Source: H111-94 sp034436045
GTDB lineage: Bacteria > Chloroflexota > Ktedonobacteria > Ktedonobacterales > Ktedonobacteraceae
Direction: 5' to 3'
Assembly: GCA_034436045.1 (NCBI GenBank)
Contig: DAOTVZ010000162.1
Location: 1-64,000, forward strand
Length of the DNA: 64,000 bases
Positions 25,826 through 34,572 of this stretch are shown piece by piece; within the stretch, counting starts at the first letter, position 1; every line of letters begins with the position of its first letter. A program made the position numbers and the translations under genes. Under the pieces are notes generated by a model. The model had not been told where the DNA came from, ran no database searches, and worked only from the letters and a program-made list of their open reading frames with translations.

Positions 25826-26881
25826 CTATGAGAGAAATCGCAACGAGGAGCGCATAGGGGCAAAAACAATATGCTCCTCTTGCGCATAAGTACCTTGCGG
25901 AGCTAATTGCTCCAATGTATAAAGATGTGAGCCGTGCACCGTAACAAATAAGGTCTCCGTATAGCTGGCCCCTCTCACCAGGACACTGCCCTGTAATTGC
26001 TGCCACTGCGCACCAGCAAACGTGAGCGGAGCCGCCATCTTCACATTCGTCATGCCGAGTTGCGCTGCCAGCTTCTGCACATAAATAATTTCATTCGTCC
26101 CGGCAGCGTTAGAAACGGTGATCGTCACCTGATCCGTAGCAGTGCTATCGGCAAAGCGAAGCACCGAGGCTTTAGTATCGGCCTGCACCTTCCATCCAGT
26201 GGGGTAGAGCAACGAAACCCCAAAGTGAGTACTCTGAAAGCGCTGGAGCGGAGCCGTCACGGGTGAGACACTAAACGGTTGTAGTACTATCGCCCACACG
26301 ATACTCCCAAGAATAATCAGTGCCGCTACCAGCCCCACTCCCATGATGACCAGTTTGCGCGAACGCCACCCTTCACCTGCCAGAACCGGGGGCACAGACC
26401 GAACCGGCATCGAGGGGGATCGTGCTGGCCCGACCGATTTCGGCATATCTTCCTGTCTATATGAAATCAGCGGCGTTGTCGCAAGCTGCTCTATCGCTTG
26501 CTTGCGCTCATTCTCTTTCTCCTCATCCACGCTCACATCCACGTTCGCCTGCTCCTGCGTTTCCACCAACTTATTCCCCTCATCTACATCCCAAACTTTT
26601 ATACGCAATTCACGCACGTCCGTTCCAGCAACAGGCGCGTGCTGCTCATGCGCAACTGATCCACGCCGCTGTGGCTGCTGCGCGATCTGTTCATGTAACA
26701 CTGGATGGTTATGGTTAGCTGCTTGAGTCTGCCTTGCAGAAGGGGAAGAAGGAGCTTGCGGTGTAGTGGACGTTGATTTCGCTTCATGAACTGCCTCAGT
26801 CGATACTTGCGCACCACAATTACTACAAAAACGCGCCTGCGCATTCCGCAGCTCCGCCCCACAATTTGGACAAATCGTCAC
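25826..26881 (-). CDS. Zinc-ribbon membrane protein with PsbP-like C-terminal domain
   Basis: A 351-residue protein. The N-terminus is a zinc ribbon (CPNCGAEL and CSNCGAQV, residues 4-25). A long low-complexity linker rich in Ser, Pro, Gln and Glu runs to about residue 175. One membrane helix (LVIMGVGLVAALIILGSIVW, about 180-200) is followed by an outside domain of about 150 residues (FQSTHFGVSLLYPTGWKVQA) resembling PsbP/DUF1795-type folds. The role is unknown. It starts at GTG with AGGAGGGG upstream. Confidence 0.75.
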   Translation of the reverse strand: MTICPNCGAELRNAQARFCSNCGAQVSTEAVHEAKSTSTTPQAPSSPSARQTQAANHNHPVLHEQIAQQPQRRGSVAHEQHAPVAGTDVRELRIKVWDVDEGNKLVETQEQANVDVSVDEEKENERKQAIEQLATTPLISYRQEDMPKSVGPARSPSMPVRSVPPVLAGEGWRSRKLVIMGVGLVAALIILGSIVWAIVLQPFSVSPVTAPLQRFQSTHFGVSLLYPTGWKVQADTKASVLRFADSTATDQVTITVSNAAGTNEIIYVQKLAAQLGMTNVKMAAPLTFAGAQWQQLQGSVLVRGASYTETLFVTVHGSHLYTLEQLAPQGTYAQEEHIVFAPMRSSLRFLS

Positions 26882-26919
26882 CAGAACTCCCCTCCTGTGT
26901 TGCTCATAAAAACAGTGCT

Positions 26920-28197
26920 TTACTTCACATCCAGGACAGCTTCGCGCTCGGCGGCAGTGGCGAAAACTACTTGATTTTTCACCAAATCGACCAGTTTCTT
27001 ACGCCCTTTGGGACTGCCAATCATCAGCACACCAACCAGCTTGTTCTCGCGGAAAAAGAGCTTGCGATAGTTCTCATTACCCTTCTCGCCCGGTTCGCGC
27101 CGCGCAATCGTTTCAAGCTCAGGGTTGTTCGACTCAGCGGTTCCAACCACTGCGATGTTGACATCAAAGAGCGGACTGGTATAGGTAGGTACATCATTAT
27201 ATGGCTGCCGCCCACCTGCCATATTGACACCAGCAATGCGCCCGTGCGCCATCGCATTATCCCATGTACCCATTGTATGATGGCGTCCAATAGCCACATC
27301 AAAAAATTCCGCCACGTCCCCCGCCGCATACACCCCCGGCACATTCGTCTCCAGGTATTCGTTCACCACGACACCGTTGCGAATCTCTACAGGAGTGCCT
27401 GCTAGAAACTGCGTATTAAGCGTAATGCCCAGACCAATACCGATCATATCGGTCTGAATCTCGCGCCCCTTCTTCGTTTTGACATACCTCGCCATGCCGT
27501 CCTTAGTCACGACGCTCTCAATTTCGTCGCCATGGATCACTTCAACGCCGAATTTCTTGGCGATATTGTCCACCACTTCGCCGCCCTGTGGGTCAAGCGA
27601 CGAACGCAACCAGTAGGGGCCGCGCATTAACCAGGTGGTGTCGAGTTTGCGTACCGCGAAGCCATCGCACAATTCATAGGAAATAAAGCTGCCGCCATAG
27701 GCCAGCGCAGTTCGCGATTGCAACATTTTGTCGATAATCGTCTTTGTATCATCGAGCGTCACAAAGTTATAAATATTCGAGGCCTCTTTGGCCCCCGGCA
27801 CCCGTAAAGGATTCGCCCAGCCGCCGCTGGCTATCAGCAATGCATCATAGGGATAATGCTCTCCTCTGTCGGTCACAACTACTCGCTCCTCAGTATTCAC
27901 CTTCGTAATCAGTGTCTCTGTCAACAGGTGAATATTGCGCTGCTCATGCCAGGCGAAATCACGAATCATAACCTTTTGCTCAACGATCACACCTTGCAGA
28001 AAACGTGGAAGCGAGACGCGATTGTACAGGGGATATGGCTCATTAGTAAACAGATGAATACTACAATTGGGATCATTCTTGCGCAGCGTTTCCGCTGCTG
28101 TTGTTCCCGCCACTCCATTGCCAATAATTACATAGCGTTTGTCATGTGTTGCCACTGCTCTGTACCTATCCTGCTTTCCTTCTTGACTGGCCCCCAT
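26920..28197 (-). CDS. FAD/NAD(P)-dependent oxidoreductase (NirB/rubredoxin-reductase-like)
   Basis: About 425 residues of the pyridine nucleotide-disulfide oxidoreductase fold. The FAD-binding GxGxxG motif (YVIIGNGVAGTTAAETL) is near the N-terminus. The central region contains the NAD-binding domain (RTALAYGGSFISYELCDGF), and the second FAD motif is VPGVYAAGDVAEF. Relatives include the FAD domains of NADH nitrite reductase and NADH-rubredoxin reductase. The start is uncertain: no clear ribosome site precedes ATG 28197, and GTG 28155 is an alternative. A redox partner is not evident nearby. Confidence 0.82.
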   Translation of the reverse strand: MGASQEGKQDRYRAVATHDKRYVIIGNGVAGTTAAETLRKNDPNCSIHLFTNEPYPLYNRVSLPRFLQGVIVEQKVMIRDFAWHEQRNIHLLTETLITKVNTEERVVVTDRGEHYPYDALLIASGGWANPLRVPGAKEASNIYNFVTLDDTKTIIDKMLQSRTALAYGGSFISYELCDGFAVRKLDTTWLMRGPYWLRSSLDPQGGEVVDNIAKKFGVEVIHGDEIESVVTKDGMARYVKTKKGREIQTDMIGIGLGITLNTQFLAGTPVEIRNGVVVNEYLETNVPGVYAAGDVAEFFDVAIGRHHTMGTWDNAMAHGRIAGVNMAGGRQPYNDVPTYTSPLFDVNIAVVGTAESNNPELETIARREPGEKGNENYRKLFFRENKLVGVLMIGSPKGRKKLVDLVKNQVVFATAAEREAVLDVK

Positions 28198-28337
28198 CAA
28201 CAAATGCATCGGTTGATGAGGTCGCAAACACACATCACTCCACATAGCAGTGCGCGCAGGCCATGCTATGTATGGATGAGCATAGTATTATTTAGAGGAA
28301 TCTTAGCATAGTTTTTCAGAGAACGCTATAGCTAGTA

Positions 28338-29048
28338 TCATAGCTTATTCACTTTTTCATCAACTCTGGTCGGCCTCACCGTAATCTGATCAGCCAGCTC
28401 CTTACTCACGACATGCTCGGCTTGTCCCTGGCCTTCACCGACCAGAATGCGCATAGGGCCACCAAAGGGGGTACGCTCCAGCATCTCCACGCGCACATCC
28501 GGGTAAAGGCCCAATGTGCCCAGGTAGCAGAGCTTCTCCGGGTTCTGGTCATTCACGCGCAAAACATATGCTGTTTGTTTCTCTTCCAATTGCGACAACA
28601 TCTGCCCTTCACGCGCCACAATCACGCCCTGCTTACTTGGAATGGGATCACCGTGCGGGTCAACGGTCGGATAACCGAGCAACGCATCCAGGCGATCCTC
28701 GAACTCTTCAGAAATGACATGCTCCAGCTTATCGGCCTCCGCATGTACCTTATCCCAGCTATAGCCAAGTTCACGCGCCAGGTAAAGCTCCAATAAACGG
28801 TGGTGACGGATAACCTCAATCGCCTTCTGTTCCCCCAGTTGTGTCAGACGTACTCCTTTGTATGGCACATGCTCTACCCAACCGGCAGCCGCAAAATCCT
28901 TGAATAACATGGTGACGGTCGCATCGCTCACGCCGAGCCGCTCGCTGACCGCCGAAGTTGAAACCTTCTGTCCTCGCTCTTGCATATCGTAGATTACCTT
29001 CAGGCAATCACTAATACGCGGCGTCAAATCCTGAATCGGTCTATCCAT
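28338..29048 (-). CDS. DtxR/MntR-family metal-dependent repressor
   Basis: A 236-residue regulator. The N-terminal winged helix (TSAVSERLGVSDATVTMLFK) is followed by the metal-binding dimerisation domain (AIEVIRHHRLLELYLARELG, then KLEHVISEEFEDRLD) and a C-terminal FeoA/SH3-like domain, the layout of DtxR, IdeR and MntR. It would repress metal uptake genes when Fe(II) or Mn(II) is bound. The ribosome site is excellent (AGGAGG). No metal transporter is adjacent. The upstream region is AT-rich and I could not identify a clear DtxR operator. Confidence 0.93.
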   Translation of the reverse strand: MDRPIQDLTPRISDCLKVIYDMQERGQKVSTSAVSERLGVSDATVTMLFKDFAAAGWVEHVPYKGVRLTQLGEQKAIEVIRHHRLLELYLARELGYSWDKVHAEADKLEHVISEEFEDRLDALLGYPTVDPHGDPIPSKQGVIVAREGQMLSQLEEKQTAYVLRVNDQNPEKLCYLGTLGLYPDVRVEMLERTPFGGPMRILVGEGQGQAEHVVSKELADQITVRPTRVDEKVNKL

Positions 29049-29171
29049 CGCTTTTACCTCCTGCTAAATCACAGTTTTACTCTTTTTAAAAACAATATAT
29101 CATATAGCTAAAACCTGCACAAGAAGGCATAAACAGAGCCACTATAAGGCAACGGTCTACAAGCTGAGCAC

Positions 29172-29205
29172 AAAAAAGAGAGTGGGCCTGACACCCACCC
29201 TCTTT
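29172..29205 (-). terminator. Rho-independent terminator after the MFS transporter
   Basis: AAAGAGGGTGGG pairs with CCCACTCTCTTT (one mismatch) across a short loop and is followed by TTTTTT on the reverse strand. It lies 14 bases after the stop. Confidence 0.92.
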
Positions 29206-29218
29206 GGATCAACGGTGC

Positions 29219-30703
29219 TTAGTGCGCGGGACGCAAAGCCGCGACAATCATTGCAATGATGCATAAACCAAAAGAAACCAGAAATGCAGTATGCAGACCA
29301 CTCATAAAGGCCGCCAGTGCCGATGGGAACTGACTCATACCGCCGCCATAAATGAATACCTGCATCATGGCCTGCATCGGCACCGATTTCAGGGCCAGAG
29401 GGAAGACGATGGCAATACTGAGCAACTGACCGGTATTATTTAACATGCTCAGAATACCCGCCGCCGCACCGCGCGTATGGGGTTCGACCGAACTCATAAT
29501 CGCGTTGGTATTGGGCGAGGCGAAGAAACCAGAACCACCACCCATCAGCGCCATAAAGACGTAGAGCTGCCAGACCGGCGTCGTTGGTTGCACTGTAGAG
29601 AGTCCTAGTAGACCAAGCGAAGAAACCGCCAGTCCCAGCGGGGCCAGCACACGTGAGCCAAACCGATCCGAAAGACGTCCGCTAATCGGGCCGATCAGCA
29701 TAAAGGCCGCCCCAAAGGGAATCAACATCAAGCCAGCCGTCAGGGGGTCCTTGCCATAAGGCCCCTGCAAGAAAAAGATCAGCAGGAAAAGCACCGCACC
29801 ACGCGCGATACCATTCAGCAAGCCACTCAGGTTCGCCATCGTAAACAGACGACTCTTGAAGAGGTCCAGGCGCACCATCGGCTGTTTGATGCGCGGCTCA
29901 AAGATGCCGAAGAGAACGGCACTGACAACGCCAATGATCAGAATGGCTGTCGTCACCGATTCTGGCAGCATCGGGAACGCAACCATCGTCAACGCCAGCA
30001 AAATGCCGGTTAAGCCAATCGTCAGCGTCACACTACCGAACCAGTCGATGCGCTGATGTTCAGCCGGTTGCACAGGCTCGCGCAAACGCCAGATACCCCA
30101 TAGTGTACCAAAGAGACACAGCGGGACATTAAAGAGAAAGACCCAGCGCCATGAAATTTCCGTGAGGACGCCTCCAATAATAGGGCCGAGCAGAAAGCCA
30201 GCCGCACCGGCAATCTGGTTGACGCCCAGGCCCAGGCCCACCTGACCCTTGCGGAAGGCATCGGTGACAATCGCGGTGCTGTTAGTAAAGAGCAGCGCGC
30301 CGCCAACACCCTGAATGACGCGCCCTACAATCATATCCGCTCCATGAAATTGTGGCTGCGCCAGACCCGCCACCAGCGAGCCGATGCCAAACATCACAAA
30401 ACCGCTGTTATATAGCCGCTTGCGCCCCCAGATATCGGCCAGACGCCCGATGACCGGTGTTAGAACGGTTGTTATCAAAAGATAGCCCATCAACACCCAC
30501 ATGATGGTGAAGAAGGTGGCTTTCAAGTCAGCGAGAATATTGGGCAGCGCAATGAGGAGCGCCGAACCTTGAATAGAGGCCAGCAGCGCACCAACAGTTG
30601 TTACCGAGAGCGCTGTCCACTTGTAACTATCATGTTGAACAACAATATCAGTACTTCCTGTGGATGACACAGCGCTTTCAGATAGATCAGAAGATGAACG
30701 CAT
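29219..30703 (-). CDS. MFS drug exporter, DHA2 (14-helix) family
   Basis: A 494-residue major facilitator with about 14 helices. The motif A region reads GRLADIWGRKRLYNSG, and the RVIQGVGGALLFTNS segment corresponds to motif B. A second half has GRLSDRFGSR. Such EmrB/QacA-type proton antiporters export drugs and other hydrophobic compounds. I use ATG 30703, with GAAAGG upstream; a frame extension of ten codons lacks a site. It has its own terminator. The DtxR-type gene lies downstream on the same strand, beyond that terminator. Confidence 0.93.
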   Translation of the reverse strand: MRSSSDLSESAVSSTGSTDIVVQHDSYKWTALSVTTVGALLASIQGSALLIALPNILADLKATFFTIMWVLMGYLLITTVLTPVIGRLADIWGRKRLYNSGFVMFGIGSLVAGLAQPQFHGADMIVGRVIQGVGGALLFTNSTAIVTDAFRKGQVGLGLGVNQIAGAAGFLLGPIIGGVLTEISWRWVFLFNVPLCLFGTLWGIWRLREPVQPAEHQRIDWFGSVTLTIGLTGILLALTMVAFPMLPESVTTAILIIGVVSAVLFGIFEPRIKQPMVRLDLFKSRLFTMANLSGLLNGIARGAVLFLLIFFLQGPYGKDPLTAGLMLIPFGAAFMLIGPISGRLSDRFGSRVLAPLGLAVSSLGLLGLSTVQPTTPVWQLYVFMALMGGGSGFFASPNTNAIMSSVEPHTRGAAAGILSMLNNTGQLLSIAIVFPLALKSVPMQAMMQVFIYGGGMSQFPSALAAFMSGLHTAFLVSFGLCIIAMIVAALRPAH

Positions 30704-30918
30704 GTAAAAACCTTTCAGAATGACCCAGGGCATTTATCCCGTAGAGCTTGTGATGATAATAATGTGCAGCAACGATGCTCACCATCATGAGAACCCGTGA
30801 CTATTCAGCAAGTAGCTCCACCGCTACAAAACAAACATCGCTCTGATAGCCCATACATATCATACACGAAACAGGCGGTTCAGGTCAACGTGTACGTAAA
30901 CGTCAATCTCCCTCGTGT

Positions 30919-30986
30919 TTTTTAGCAGCAGAGCGGTGAGAACGACGGACGACCGCCCGTCGTTCTCACCGCTCTGCTGCTAAAAA
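30919..30986. terminator. Perfect 30-bp hairpin terminator after mec
   Basis: Arms 30919-30948 and 30957-30986 are perfectly complementary with an 8-base loop, and each end carries a T-run (TTTTT on the plus side, AAAAA on the minus side). It ends the cysteine operon on the reverse strand and separates it from the MFS gene. Confidence 0.93.
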
Positions 30987-31002
30987 GCGTATTCAACGAC
31001 GC

Positions 31003-31440
31003 TTAGTCTACAATCTCAACTTTACCCTCGGTCACGTCACCATTGAGATCAATAGAGAAAATGCGCACATAAGGTGGCTCTGGATAGAAACGATGCGAAA
31101 AGATGATATAGAGGTAGCCACTACGCTTCGCCCACTCTTTATCGCGCGCCGAGGGATAGGCCTCGCTCCTGGGATGTGAATGATAATAGATCATATCACC
31201 ATCATAACTATCGACATCATTATAAATGCGTACCAGGTCGGCTTCGGCGATAATCGAGAAATCATCCGGCTCGTCGGCGGCATTGGCGGTCGGATAGTGC
31301 TTGACAACCAGGCCGTCCTTGCTGCCGACGACACCGCAGCCCTCGTTGGGATAGCTCTCCACGATATGGGCCACCATCTCCTGATAAATCGTCTGCGGGA
31401 TACGCACTACGAACGCGGGGGTTTGCACCTCAGCTACCAT
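31003..31440 (-). CDS. mec: Mec-type JAMM metalloprotease (CysO-cysteine hydrolase)
   Basis: A 145-residue MPN+/JAMM zinc protease. The catalytic set is visible: Glu33 in YPNEGCG, His87-Ser-His89-Pro, Ser97 and Asp100. In Mycobacterium the homologue Mec cleaves cysteine from the CysO-Cys adduct. Here it is the last gene after cysO and cysM and overlaps cysM by 7 bases, so the same function is very likely. Because CysO here is encoded with an extra C-terminal Cys, this protease may also mature CysO. Confidence 0.9.
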   Translation of the reverse strand: MVAEVQTPAFVVRIPQTIYQEMVAHIVESYPNEGCGVVGSKDGLVVKHYPTANAADEPDDFSIIAEADLVRIYNDVDSYDGDMIYYHSHPRSEAYPSARDKEWAKRSGYLYIIFSHRFYPEPPYVRIFSIDLNGDVTEGKVEIVD

Positions 31441-32369
31441 AATACTTTTGCCTCTAAATTATCTTCCAGTTCCTCTAATTCGAGCGTCCACAGGTCTTCG
31501 CTCAAGTACTTCCAGCCACCGTCGGCGAGAATGACCACAATCCTGGCCTGCTCCAGTTTTTCAGCGTAGCGTAATGCCGCATGCAAGGCCGCACCACAGG
31601 AAGGACCGGCAAAGATACCCTCCTGATCTTTTAACTGGCGAGTACGACGAATAGCCTCACGACCGGGCACCAGAATCCTCGCATCAAGCAACGACAGGTC
31701 CAGTACAGGCGGAATAAAGCCATCCTCAAGGCTGCGTAATCCCTGCACACCATCGCCTTGCAGTGGCTCGGCAGCCACCACTTTGATGGCAGGATTGTAC
31801 TCTTTCAAGCGCCGTGCATTGCCAACGAGCGTACCACCGGTACCAAGTCCGGCTACGAAGACATCGACATCCGGCAGATCACGGATAATCTCGACCGCCG
31901 TGCCATTGTAGTGCGCACCAGGGTTAGCAGGATTGCCATACTGGTAGAGCATGACATAGCGCTCATCCTCCTGCGCCATCTGCTGCGCCAGACGCACTGC
32001 ACCGTTGCTGCCCAGTTTGCCATCGGAGAAGATAATCTTCGCCCCGAAGAGTTCCAGCATCTGACGCCGCTCGCTGGTCACATTGTCGGGCATCACGGCC
32101 ACAAATTTATAGCCCTTGACGCGGCAGATCATCGCCAACGCGATGCCCGTATTCCCGCTGGTCGGCTCCAGCAGCACAGAGCCGGGCTTGAGTTTTCCAC
32201 TGGCTTCGGCATCGTTGATCATCTGCAATGCAATACGGTCCTTGATGCTACCAGTAGGGTTGACACCTTCTAACTTTGCGAATATCTGCACCCCCGGACG
32301 AGGGCTAAAACTTTTCAGCTCGACCAGCGGCGTATTGCCGATGGTCTCCAGAATATTACCGTAGCGCAT
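31434..32369 (-). CDS. cysM: CysM-type cysteine synthase (sulfur-carrier dependent)
   Basis: A 311-residue PLP enzyme of the cysteine synthase family. Lys43 in NPTGSIKDR binds PLP, EPTSGNTGIALAM binds the substrate carboxylate, and AGLGTGGTLVG holds the phosphate. The sequence is closest in pattern to mycobacterial CysM, which uses O-phosphoserine and CysO thiocarboxylate rather than sulfide, for example in VMLYQYGNPANPGAHY and in the WKYLS near the C-terminus. Its location between cysO and mec supports this. cysE further along could serve a separate O-acetylserine route. Confidence 0.92.
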   Translation of the reverse strand: MRYGNILETIGNTPLVELKSFSPRPGVQIFAKLEGVNPTGSIKDRIALQMINDAEASGKLKPGSVLLEPTSGNTGIALAMICRVKGYKFVAVMPDNVTSERRQMLELFGAKIIFSDGKLGSNGAVRLAQQMAQEDERYVMLYQYGNPANPGAHYNGTAVEIIRDLPDVDVFVAGLGTGGTLVGNARRLKEYNPAIKVVAAEPLQGDGVQGLRSLEDGFIPPVLDLSLLDARILVPGREAIRRTRQLKDQEGIFAGPSCGAALHAALRYAEKLEQARIVVILADGGWKYLSEDLWTLELEELEDNLEAKVLW

Positions 32370-32385
32370 TGCTGTCTCCTGATCC

Positions 32386-32658
32386 TTAGCACCCGCCGGC
32401 CATCGCGGGCAATAAGATAACCGTATCGTCAGGGCCTAGCGCCGTCTCCAGCCCTTGCAAGAAACGCACATCCTGGTCATTAACATACACATTAATAAAG
32501 CGGCTCAGTTCCTGCTCCGGCTGTATCTGCTCCTTAAGCGCAGGGTAACGCTGATAGAGATTGCTGAGTGCCTCGCCTAAAGTATTACCTTGCACACTCA
32601 CCTGCTTAGAACCGCCTGCCGAGGCACGCAAGACAGGTGCCAGACGAATCGTTGCCAT
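32386..32658 (-). CDS. cysO: CysO-type sulfur carrier ending in Gly-Gly-Cys
   Basis: A 90-residue MoaD/ThiS-fold protein (VLRASAGGSKQVSV, FINVYVNDQDVRFL, DTVILLPAM). Carriers of this family end in Gly-Gly, whose carboxylate is adenylated and thiocarboxylated. Here the gene encodes AMAGGC and then TAA, so one Cys follows the Gly-Gly. The neighbouring JAMM protease could remove it, as QbsD does for the GGCF tail of QbsE in thioquinolobactin synthesis. The start at 32658 has AAGGG upstream. It lies 16 bases before cysM. Confidence 0.9.
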   Translation of the reverse strand: MATIRLAPVLRASAGGSKQVSVQGNTLGEALSNLYQRYPALKEQIQPEQELSRFINVYVNDQDVRFLQGLETALGPDDTVILLPAMAGGC

Positions 32659-32693
32659 TTTTCCCTTACTCCTTCTATGATTCAACCAACCTC

Positions 32694-33026
32694 GTAGGGA
32701 CACGATAAATCGCGCTGTGGACGCGATTTATCGCGCGTCACGCTCCATCCATCTTTTCTCGCAGAGCCTCAACATGGCGTGTATCACGTTTCTCCTTTGC
32801 GGGAACGTGATGGAGCCTGCATAACATCACAGGATACCACGCATTTTGCGTGATTTTCCGGTTAGATGATATATATAGGTTTTACATGCGACAGGTCGCG
32901 GCTCCGACGGGATAATGGAATTCAACCATCAATACCGACGCTCCCGTAGGGGCGTGATTCATCACGCCCTGCTCGCCCCTCGCTCCGCGTTCAGGGCGTG
33001 ATTCATCACGCCCTGAACGCGGAGCG
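32694..33026. repeat. GTAGGGGCGTGAT palindromic repeat cluster, locus 1
   Basis: This gap between moeZ and cysO holds one full copy (32946-32969), one core copy without the GTAG flank (32994-33013), and a diverged relative at about 32694-32743 (GTAGGGACACGATAAATCGC and an inverted partner). The copy at 32994 sits at the centre of a 46-base palindrome (32981-33026) with 22-bp arms. The rest of the 430-base gap shows no gene. Confidence 0.85.
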
Positions 33027-33088
33027 CCGATGTCAGTTGAAAAAATTCATAATACCGTCCCTACAGTTATTACAGCTTCAAATGATTG

Positions 33089-34285
33089 TTATGCATGTGC
33101 GAGTTGGAAGGGAGCCGCACACACATCCGCATAGACCGGCAGGTCTTCGGGGTGCCCATACTCACCACACGCCGCGCACTTGGGATCGCGGTAGAGGCGC
33201 AGTTCGTTGAACTCACCAACCAGAGCGTCATAGGTCAGCAGACGCCCAACTAGCGGATCACCAATGTTGAGCAGCAGTTTCAACGTCTCGATGGTCTGCA
33301 ACAGACCAATAATGCCTGGCAATACGCCCAGTACACCAGCCTCGGCGCAGTTGGGAGCCAAGGCGGCGGGCGGCGGCTCTGGATAGAGGCAGCGATAGCA
33401 CGGCCCCTCGTAGGGCTTGAAAACTGTTACCTGCCCCTCAAAGCGGAAGACGCTCCCATGCACCACCGGCTTATGTTCGAGCAGTGCGGCATCATTCAGC
33501 AGATAACGGGTGGGGAAGTTATCTGTGCCATCGAGAATCACATCGTAATCAGCAATAATGCTGCGGACATTGCGCTCATCCAGATATTCCAGGTAGGTAA
33601 TCACATTCACATCGGGATTGAGGGCCTGGATCGCCTTTTTGGCCGACTCGGCCTTGTACTCGCCCACGCGATCAGTGGTATGAATAATCTGACGCTGGAG
33701 ATTGCTCTCCTCAACACGGTCGGCATCAATAATGCCAATCGTGCCTACACCCGCCGCTGCCAGGTAGTAAGCTGCCGGTGCGCCCAGACCACCCGCGCCA
33801 ATCAGCAGAACACGCGAATCGAGCAGCTTTAGCTGGCCCTGCTCACCCACCTCCGGTATCAAGAGATGGCGACTATAGCGTCTCTGTTGTGCATCACTGA
33901 GCGTGCGCGGCATCTGCACCTCAAAGCCACTGTTCTTCCACTGCCCGAAACCACCGGACATCGAGATTACTTTATCATAGCCCATCTGTTTCAGCGTGCT
34001 TCCGGCTATGAGTGAGCGCACACCGCCCGCGCAATAGAGTACTAGTGTTTTCGACTTATCGGGTACCGCTTCTTCTATCTGCAATTCAAGAAAACCACGC
34101 GGAACATGAATCGCGCCAGGGATATAGCCATCGTTCCACTCAAGCTTCTCACGCACATCCACCAGGACTATCTCCTGATTATCTGCTCTCTTCTGGCGCT
34201 CAAGAGCCTCATGTACCTGTGCAGGCGACCACTCAGGAACCTGCTGACGCGCGCGGCGCATGATCTCACGGGATGCATCGCCCAT
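33089..34285 (-). CDS. MoeZ-like sulfur carrier activating enzyme: rhodanese plus ThiF/MoeB
   Basis: A 398-residue two-domain protein. Residues about 20-125 are a rhodanese domain with active-site Cys85 in LYCAGGVRS. Residues about 135-390 are an E1-like ThiF/MoeB domain with the nucleotide loop LLIGAGGLGAPAAYYLAAAG, the DGTDNF motif, zinc cysteines in CYRCLYPEP and CAACG, and Cys in APNCAEAG. It should adenylate and sulfurate CysO. The domain order is reversed compared with MoeZ/MOCS3, where rhodanese is C-terminal. GAGGTG precedes the ATG. Confidence 0.9.
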   Translation of the reverse strand: MGDASREIMRRARQQVPEWSPAQVHEALERQKRADNQEIVLVDVREKLEWNDGYIPGAIHVPRGFLELQIEEAVPDKSKTLVLYCAGGVRSLIAGSTLKQMGYDKVISMSGGFGQWKNSGFEVQMPRTLSDAQQRRYSRHLLIPEVGEQGQLKLLDSRVLLIGAGGLGAPAAYYLAAAGVGTIGIIDADRVEESNLQRQIIHTTDRVGEYKAESAKKAIQALNPDVNVITYLEYLDERNVRSIIADYDVILDGTDNFPTRYLLNDAALLEHKPVVHGSVFRFEGQVTVFKPYEGPCYRCLYPEPPPAALAPNCAEAGVLGVLPGIIGLLQTIETLKLLLNIGDPLVGRLLTYDALVGEFNELRLYRDPKCAACGEYGHPEDLPVYADVCAAPFQLAHA

Positions 34286-34342
34286 GTGCCATCACCTCAA
34301 TGTTGACTAAATAGATCAACTTACTTTCTAAACTACTACAAA

Positions 34343-34372
34343 AGCTTACCACCCTCAATTTTTCTTTGTCAA
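34343..34372 (-). promoter_or_regulatory. Promoter of the moeZ-cysO-cysM-mec unit
   Basis: Reverse-strand TTGACA (34367-34372) and TAAGCT (34343-34348) are 18 bases apart, about 58 bases before the moeZ-like start. Confidence 0.55.
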
Positions 34373-34572
34373 GGAAGGTAAGCTATCTTCTCGGAGGCAC
34401 GCTATTTTTAAGACGCTCACTGCTACAAACATGCGTAACTAAAAAATTATTCCCCGGTTCCTGGTATGCGTAGAGCGGCTAGCTTACTCCCGCTCTCTCT
34501 TGTAATTTGCCGACGCTCCAGGTACTCTTTAGTTAAGAACAACCAATAGATATTCAGTAAGGAGCAACATTG

